From: Acidobacteriota bacterium
GTDB lineage: Bacteria; Acidobacteriota; Vicinamibacteria; Vicinamibacterales; UBA2999
Direction of reading: 5' to 3'
Length of the DNA stretch: 64,000 bases
Assembly (NCBI GenBank): GCA_963169195.1
Contig: CAUJDN010000018.1
Span: forward strand, 22,941-86,940
Shown here: positions 60,572-64,000 of the stretch, one piece after another
Layout of the letters: each line of letters begins with the position of its first letter
Position numbering within the stretch: the stretch's first letter is position 1
Made by a program: the position numbers and the translations under genes
Notes under the pieces: model-generated
Seen by the model: the letters and a program-made list of their open reading frames with translations, nothing else
Databases searched by the model: none
Told to the model about the DNA's origin: nothing

Positions 60572-61954
60572 ATGCCGGACGCCTACGATCTGCTCGTCAC
60601 CGGGGCCCAGGTGGTCTCGGGCGCCGTTCCATCACCCGCCACGCTGGCCATCCGGGACGGCCGGATCGCCGGCCTGCTCGACCCGGCCGCCCGCCCGCCG
60701 GCGGCCCGGATCGTCGATGCCGCCGGCCTGCACGCGCTGCCGGGATTCATCGACACGCACGTCCACACGCGCCACCCCGGCGTCGCGGAGCGCGAGGACT
60801 TCCAGTCGGGCACGGCCGCCGCCGCGGCCGGCGGCATCACGACGATCTTCGAGATGCCCATCGCGAAGGTGCCCGCCAGCAGCGCCGCCGGCGTCCGCGC
60901 GCGGGTGGAGGCGATGACGCCGCAGGCCCACGTCGACTTCGCCCTCTACGGCGGGGCCGGGCACGAAAACCTCGCCGAGCTGGCCGGCCAGGCCGCGGCG
61001 GGCGTCGTGGCGTTCAAGACCTTCCTGCAGCCGCCGCCGCCCACGCGGCTCGACGAGTTCTTCGGGCTGTGGTGTACCGACATGGCCGCGCTCCGGGAGG
61101 TCATGGCGGCGGTGGCGACGACCGGCCTCCGCCACTGCTTCCACTGCGAGGACGCGCCCACGTTCCAGGCGCTGCAGGCATCACTGATGGCGGCGGGCCG
61201 GCGTCGCGGGCGCGCGCACGCCGAGAGCCGCCCGCCCATCGTCGAGGAGCTGTCGGTCGCCGCGGTCCTGGCGCTCGCCGCCGAGGCGGGCGCGCGCGTG
61301 GGGATCGTCCACTGCTCCAGCGCACGATCGGCGCAGATGGCCGCCGACGCCCGGGCACGCGGCGTCGATGTCACCGTCGAAACCTGCCCGCCGTACCTCT
61401 TCTTCACCGACGAGGCCCTCGACCGGCTCGGGCCGCTCGCCAAGTGCAACCCGCCGCTAGGCACCGCCGCGGGCGTCGACGCACTGTGGCGCGCGCTCGA
61501 CGCGGGCTGGATCGACTACATCGGCAGCGACCATTCGCCCTTCCTGCGGCACGAGAAGGCCGCGGGCGACCAGGACATCTTCCAGGCGCCGCCCGGCCTC
61601 TGCGGACTCGAGGTGCTGGCGCCGCTCATGCTCACGGCCGTCGCCGAACGGCGGCTCACGCTGGCGCGCCTGGCCGAGCTGGGCGCCGGACGCGCCGCCG
61701 GCCTCTTCCGCCTCCCCGCCAAGGGCCGCCTGGCCGTCGGCGCCGACGCCGACATCGCGCTGGTCGATACCAACGCGGTCTGGACCTACGACAGTCGCCG
61801 CGCCCTCACGAAGTCGCGGGCGAACATGGCCATCTACGACGGCCTCCGGCTGCGGGGGCGCGTCGTGTCAACCTTCGTGCGCGGCGTGCGCGTCTTCCAC
61901 GAGGGCGAAATCACGGGCCCGCCCGGCCACGGCCGCTTCCTGAGGCCCGCATGA
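60572..61954 (+). CDS. Dihydroorotase/allantoinase-like cyclic amidohydrolase
   Basis: This 460-residue protein belongs to the cyclic amidohydrolase group (dihydroorotase, allantoinase, hydantoinase). The metal motif is GFIDTHVHTRHPG. The carboxylated bridging Lys is in GVVAFKTFLQPPP. Later ligands are CFHCED (His), VGIVHCSSARSA (His) and IGSDHSPFLRHEK (Asp). Allantoinase-like features include the DHSPF block and GLCGLEVLAPLM. The gene overlaps an AroM-family gene (ATGA); AroM relates to Asp/Glu/hydantoin racemases, so the pair could process hydantoins or similar ring amides. Pyrimidine genes are absent nearby, so pyrC is unlikely. Confidence 0.82.
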   Translation: MPDAYDLLVTGAQVVSGAVPSPATLAIRDGRIAGLLDPAARPPAARIVDAAGLHALPGFIDTHVHTRHPGVAEREDFQSGTAAAAAGGITTIFEMPIAKVPASSAAGVRARVEAMTPQAHVDFALYGGAGHENLAELAGQAAAGVVAFKTFLQPPPPTRLDEFFGLWCTDMAALREVMAAVATTGLRHCFHCEDAPTFQALQASLMAAGRRRGRAHAESRPPIVEELSVAAVLALAAEAGARVGIVHCSSARSAQMAADARARGVDVTVETCPPYLFFTDEALDRLGPLAKCNPPLGTAAGVDALWRALDAGWIDYIGSDHSPFLRHEKAAGDQDIFQAPPGLCGLEVLAPLMLTAVAERRLTLARLAELGAGRAAGLFRLPAKGRLAVGADADIALVDTNAVWTYDSRRALTKSRANMAIYDGLRLRGRVVSTFVRGVRVFHEGEITGPPGHGRFLRPA

Positions 61955-62637
61955 CGCCGCGGCTCGGCATCGTCACGATCGGCCAGACGCCGAGGCCCGA
62001 TCTCGTCGAGGCGTTCGGCGCGGAGGCGCCGCTGGCCGAGGTGCGCGTCGCCGGCGCGCTGGACGGCGCGGGCGACGCCGACCTCCAGGCCATCGCGGCG
62101 CCGGGCGACTACCCGCTGCTCGTCCGGCTGGCGTCGGGCCGCACGATCGAGGTGCCCCGCGAGCGCCTCGTGCCCCGCGTGGCCGACGCCGCACGCCGCC
62201 TGGCGGCGGAAGGCGCGTCGCTCGTCGTGGTGGCCTGCGCGGGCGACTTCCCCGACGTCCCCTGCCCCGCACCCGTCCTCCTGCCCGGCCGCATCGTCCC
62301 GGCGGTCGCCGGCGCGATCAGCGTGAGCCGGCGCATCGGCGTCGTCACGCCCAACCGCGCGCAGGCGCCGTACGCCGCCCGCAAGTGGCGCGAGGACGGC
62401 TTCGACCCCATCGTCGCCTGGGCCTCGCCGGCCGACGATGGCGAGATGGCCCGCGCGGCCGCGGCGTTCCGCGATCCCGGCATCGACCTCGTGGTCATCG
62501 ACTGCATGGGGCACGCCGACGAGGCGCGGCGGGCGATGGCGGCGTGGACGGGACGCCCGGTGCTGGCGGCGCAGTCGGTCGTCGCCCGTGTGGCGGGAGC
62601 GCTGCTGGGCGGCGGGCGTCCGCCTGCCGCCGGCTGA
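61951..62637 (+). CDS. AroM family protein
   Basis: This 228-residue protein belongs to the AroM family, a poorly characterised branch related to Asp/Glu/hydantoin racemases. It starts with the diagnostic LGIVTIGQTPRPDLVEAFG. Two cysteines are in racemase-like positions: VVVACAGDFPD (about residue 93) and VVIDCMGHADEAR (about residue 185), as expected for a two-base racemase. The ATG overlaps the amidohydrolase stop, so the two are co-translated. The operon suggests stereochemical conversion of the substrate or product of the amidohydrolase, but this is inference. Confidence 0.85.
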   Translation: MTPRLGIVTIGQTPRPDLVEAFGAEAPLAEVRVAGALDGAGDADLQAIAAPGDYPLLVRLASGRTIEVPRERLVPRVADAARRLAAEGASLVVVACAGDFPDVPCPAPVLLPGRIVPAVAGAISVSRRIGVVTPNRAQAPYAARKWREDGFDPIVAWASPADDGEMARAAAAFRDPGIDLVVIDCMGHADEARRAMAAWTGRPVLAAQSVVARVAGALLGGGRPPAAG

Positions 62638-62663
62638 GGTCCCCGGCGCGGTCGATGAACCGC

Positions 62664-63839
62664 CTACCAGCTCGGCGGCTTCACCTCGCGCAGGGGCCGG
62701 CCGAACCGGTAGCCCTGCAGGTAGTCGGTCCCGAGGCCGACGAGAGCCTGGTGCTCCTCCTCCGTCTCGACGCCTTCGGCGACCACGCCGATGCGCATGT
62801 CATGGCAGAGGCCGGCCATGGCGGAGACGACCTTGGCGCGCCGGCCGTCCTTGTCCACGCCGCGCACGAGCGCCATGTCGAGCTTGACGACGTCGGGCGA
62901 GAGGTGCGTGAACGACGACAGCCCCGCGTAGCCGGTGCCGAGATCGTCGATCGCGATGCGGTAGCCGAGGCGGCGCAGGCGCTCGACGCACGACTCGATG
63001 TCGGACACCCTGTCGAGCGACTCGCGCTCGGTGAGCTCGACGACGACGCGCATGGCGACCTGCGACAGCGGCGCGCCCGGATCGTACAGCTGCGGATCGG
63101 CGAGGTCGGCCGGGCGGAGGTTCATGAACAAGAGGACGCCGTCGGGCAGGAGCCGCCCGGCGGCAATGGCGGCGCGTTCCCGGATGCGCTGGCCGAGGTG
63201 GAAGCCGAGGTCGAGGCGCTCGGCGGCGGCGAGCAGGTCCAGCGGCCTGTTGAGGGGCTCGTAATCGCTCCGCAGGAGCGCCTCGTACGCGAAGACGGAG
63301 CGCGTCGCCGGCGACACGATGGGCTGGAACGCGAGGTGCACGGTCTCGAGCGCAAGCGTGAACGCCTGCTCGAGGCCGGCGCGATCGCCGGGCAACGGGT
63401 GGGCGTCACCGACGAGGCGGAGCGCCTCGCGCTTGAGGCGCGCGATGGCGTGCAGCCGCGTGGCGCGCTCGAGGCGGCCGACGAGCTCGTCGACCGCGGG
63501 CGGCTTGAGCAGGTAGCCGAACACGCCGAGTTCCATCGCGGCGAGCGCGGTGTCGAGGCTCTGCGCGCCGGAGATGAGGATCACCGGCAGGTCGAGGGCC
63601 ACGCGGCGCACCTCGCGCAGCAGCTGCACGCCGTCCATCCCGGGCATGTGGACGTCGGAGAGGACGACATCGATCGGTTCGACCTGCAGCGCCTGGATGG
63701 CGCCGGGCGCGCTGTCGACGGCCGTGACGGTGAAGCCCTTGCGGCGCAACAGGCTCGCCAGCGTGTCGCGGACGCCCTCCTCGTCGTCCACGATCAAGAC
63801 CCGGCCCCGCGAACCGTTCTGTTGCTCTGCGTCCCCCAC
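62664..63839 (-). CDS. REC-EAL response regulator, c-di-GMP phosphodiesterase
   Basis: This 391-residue protein has a receiver domain (about residues 12-130; VLIVDDEEGVRDTL, phospho-acceptor Asp in VVLSDVHMPGMDG, Lys in LLKPP) and an EAL domain (about 165-390). All catalytic residues of active EAL enzymes are visible: FAYEALLRSD (Glu), FMNLRP (Asn), VVELTERES (Glu), IAIDDLGTGYAG (two Asp), VKLDMALV (Lys), VVAEGVETEEE (Glu) and QGYRFGRP (Gln). It should degrade c-di-GMP when phosphorylated. The GTG at 63839 is preferred because GGGAGGAG lies upstream; ATG 63869 has no Shine-Dalgarno. No partner kinase is adjacent. The remaining 160 bp to the window end show no gene. Confidence 0.92.
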   Translation of the reverse strand: MGDAEQQNGSRGRVLIVDDEEGVRDTLASLLRRKGFTVTAVDSAPGAIQALQVEPIDVVLSDVHMPGMDGVQLLREVRRVALDLPVILISGAQSLDTALAAMELGVFGYLLKPPAVDELVGRLERATRLHAIARLKREALRLVGDAHPLPGDRAGLEQAFTLALETVHLAFQPIVSPATRSVFAYEALLRSDYEPLNRPLDLLAAAERLDLGFHLGQRIRERAAIAAGRLLPDGVLLFMNLRPADLADPQLYDPGAPLSQVAMRVVVELTERESLDRVSDIESCVERLRRLGYRIAIDDLGTGYAGLSSFTHLSPDVVKLDMALVRGVDKDGRRAKVVSAMAGLCHDMRIGVVAEGVETEEEHQALVGLGTDYLQGYRFGRPLREVKPPSW

Positions 63840-64000
63840 GCGCCTCGGCTCCTCCCTGTCGAGGACCATTCTTGCACGAAGCGAAGCGGGCCGGCCCGGG
63901 GGGTGGAACCATAGTCGAAGACCCGGTCGCACGACGCCCACGTGCGCGTCCACGGGCCTCGGCGCCGCCCGCGTTGTCCTGCCGGACCATGAATCGCGCC

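Overview
The window is a very GC-rich, gene-dense bacterial chromosome segment (about 57 coding regions). The gene content points to an Acidobacteriota member, probably class Vicinamibacteria: an Oar-type TonB-dependent receptor with a carboxypeptidase-regulatory-like N-terminus, many secreted peptidases (M20, M24, S9), a PQQ-dependent quinohaemoprotein dehydrogenase, several Tat-exported enzymes, a hopanoid hpnCDE set, phosphatidylcholine synthase, and secreted fibronectin-III and RCC1 proteins. This placement is inferred from content; no rRNA or other marker is present. No tRNA, rRNA, CRISPR array, integrase or transposase was seen.

Layout. 1-5.9 kb: a SelO-like pseudokinase-fold protein coupled to a PhpK-type B12/radical SAM enzyme, then a 2H phosphoesterase, a histidinol-phosphatase-like PHP protein and a Tat-exported histidinol-phosphate-type aminotransferase. 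6-8.2 kb: a DUF1684 lipoprotein, a HAD phosphatase and a SirB1-like protein. 8.3-16 kb: TonB receptor, M20 peptidase, a frameshifted glycosidase and a secreted FN3 protein. 16-23.6 kb: MBL hydrolase, MFS exporter, phosphatidylcholine synthase, double-domain ThyX, hybrid histidine kinase, peptide deformylase, Zn-ribbon NUDIX. 23.6-28.3 kb: PQQ dehydrogenase, M24 peptidase, and a small leader ORF coupled to a Tat TIM-barrel isomerase. 28.3-29.7 kb: an AbiE-type toxin/antitoxin pair in toxin-first order behind an unusually AT-rich promoter. 29.8-36.2 kb: LpxD-like acyltransferase, glycosyltransferases, class I aldolase, ThiI. 36.4-37.3 kb: a MazEF-type pair and a broken HD-type regulator fragment. 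37.3-41 kb: hpnE, hpnD, hpnC and a PduO-type cobalamin adenosyltransferase. 41-48.6 kb: MutY-like glycosylase, MutT, S9 peptidase, CehA/McbA-like PHP protein, YgfZ, alpha/beta hydrolase. 48.6-58.5 kb: secreted and envelope proteins (PEGA/collagen-like, FN3, TPR, RCC1, an exported SDR, an AsmA/DUF748-like protein). 58.7-62.6 kb: a RIC-type iron-sulfur repair protein divergent from a cysteine-free Crp/Fnr regulator, DUF3079, and an amidohydrolase/AroM operon. 62.7-64 kb: a REC-EAL c-di-GMP phosphodiesterase.

Two window-wide signals go beyond the genes. First, many genes have a TANNNT hexamer only 6-9 nt before the start codon, as expected for leaderless mRNAs; others have strong Shine-Dalgarno sequences, so both initiation modes appear to be in use. 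Second, short tandem arrays with units of 7, 8, 9, 10 or 15 bp, most with a GGTTC or GGG core, sit exactly at gene junctions and sometimes run into the start codon of the next gene. A separate dispersed repeat of about 61 bp occurs once inside the ygfZ coding sequence, in frame, and once in inverted orientation just upstream of the divergent hydrolase gene.

The strongest candidate for an undescribed system is the pair at the left edge: a SelO-like (protein AMPylase-fold) protein lacking the usual catalytic aspartate, translationally coupled to a PhpK-family cobalamin/radical SAM enzyme. Its left neighbours lie outside the window.
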